Assembly: GCA_017860555.1 (NCBI GenBank)
Contig: JAGDMJ010000223.1
Coordinates: 1-6,018 of the forward strand
Direction: 5' to 3'
From: Bacteroidota bacterium
GTDB lineage: Bacteria; Bacteroidota; Ignavibacteria; UBA10030; UBA6906
Length of the DNA stretch: 6,018 bases
Shown in pieces: positions 5,803 to 6,018 of the stretch (the first letter of the stretch is position 1; each line of letters begins with the position of its first letter). The notes beneath the pieces were generated by a model. It searched no databases and had not been told where the DNA came from. It was given only the letters and a program-made list of their open reading frames with translations. A program made the translations under genes and the position numbers.

Positions 5803-6018
5803 ATGGATCCAATTATCGAATTCAGCCATGCCACGCTCGGCTACGGGAGGAAGATTGTCCTCAACGATATTTCCTTCTCCATTCTGCCCGGGGAGTATCT
5901 CGGGATCGTGGGGCCCAACGGCGCAGGCAAAACCACCATCGTGCGGACGATCCTCGGCTCGATTCCTCCCATTTCCGGGGAGGTCCGGGTCCGGTCCGAC
6001 TCGGGTGGGGCTCTGCGA
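5803..6018 (+). CDS. znuC: Metal ABC transporter ATP-binding protein, ZnuC-like, 5' part
   Basis: The cytoplasmic ATPase that would power metal import with a ZnuB-type permease. Only the first 72 residues lie in the window. Visible are the N-terminal strand IIEFSHATLGYG with the A-loop Tyr (Y14), the strand VLNDISFSILPGEYLGIVG, and the Walker A motif GPNGAGKTT (37-45) followed by IVRTILGSIPPISGEV, typical of this ATPase class. The Q-loop, LSGGQ signature and Walker B lie beyond the edge. The ATG at 5803 begins 8 bases after the znuA-like stop. The only Shine-Dalgarno candidate (AGGA, 5797-5800) is just 2 bases from the ATG, so translation is probably coupled to the upstream gene. The zinc/manganese assignment comes from its neighbour; the short N-terminus alone would fit many ABC ATPases. 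Confidence 0.93.
   Translation, partial: MDPIIEFSHATLGYGRKIVLNDISFSILPGEYLGIVGPNGAGKTTIVRTILGSIPPISGEVRVRSDSGGALR

Noticed and set aside
5801..5823. Cluster of three common restriction sites (CCATGG, GGATCC, GAATTC) at the start of the ATPase gene, looking like a vector junction.
   Set aside because: The reading frame through them encodes the expected ABC ATPase N-terminus (DPIIEFSHATLGYG) and follows naturally from the upstream gene, so this is coincidence.

Overview
The window is ordinary, dense bacterial chromosome with moderately high GC and no sign of phage, transposon, CRISPR or RNA genes. The lineage is a guess. A secreted S46 dipeptidyl-peptidase and a plus-strand promoter close to the Bacteroidota -7 pattern (TAnnTTTG) point to the Bacteroidota/Ignavibacteria/Calditrichota side of the tree, and the outer-membrane barrel shows the cell is diderm.

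Left half (minus strand): an endonuclease IV gene (nfo) runs off the left edge with all nine metal ligands visible. Upstream of it on the same strand, beyond a hairpin terminator at 874-895, lies a complete 729-residue S46 serine dipeptidyl-peptidase. Its signal peptide, His/Asp/Ser catalytic set and Gly at the S1 specificity position suggest a DPP7-type enzyme. It has its own sigma70-like promoter at 3234-3262.

Centre (3144-3327): a divergent intergenic region. It holds the minus-strand promoter, a plus-strand promoter, a 15-bp near-perfect palindrome (TTGGGTTCAACCTAA) over the plus-strand -10 and expected transcription start, and a 10-bp direct repeat (TTCGAAAGAG) about six helical turns apart.

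Right half (plus strand): four closely spaced genes with no visible terminator between them. They encode a small exported His/Cys protein, a 378-residue outer-membrane beta-barrel, a ZnuA-like cluster A-I metal-binding protein, and the start of a ZnuC-like ATPase that runs off the right edge. Read together this is a metal (probably zinc) acquisition operon with its own outer-membrane component and a periplasmic accessory protein. The palindrome is placed as a repressor operator would be, and its half-sites resemble DtxR/MntR-family boxes. The permease (znuB) would be expected just beyond the right edge. The least described parts are the small His/Cys protein, the barrel and the operator.
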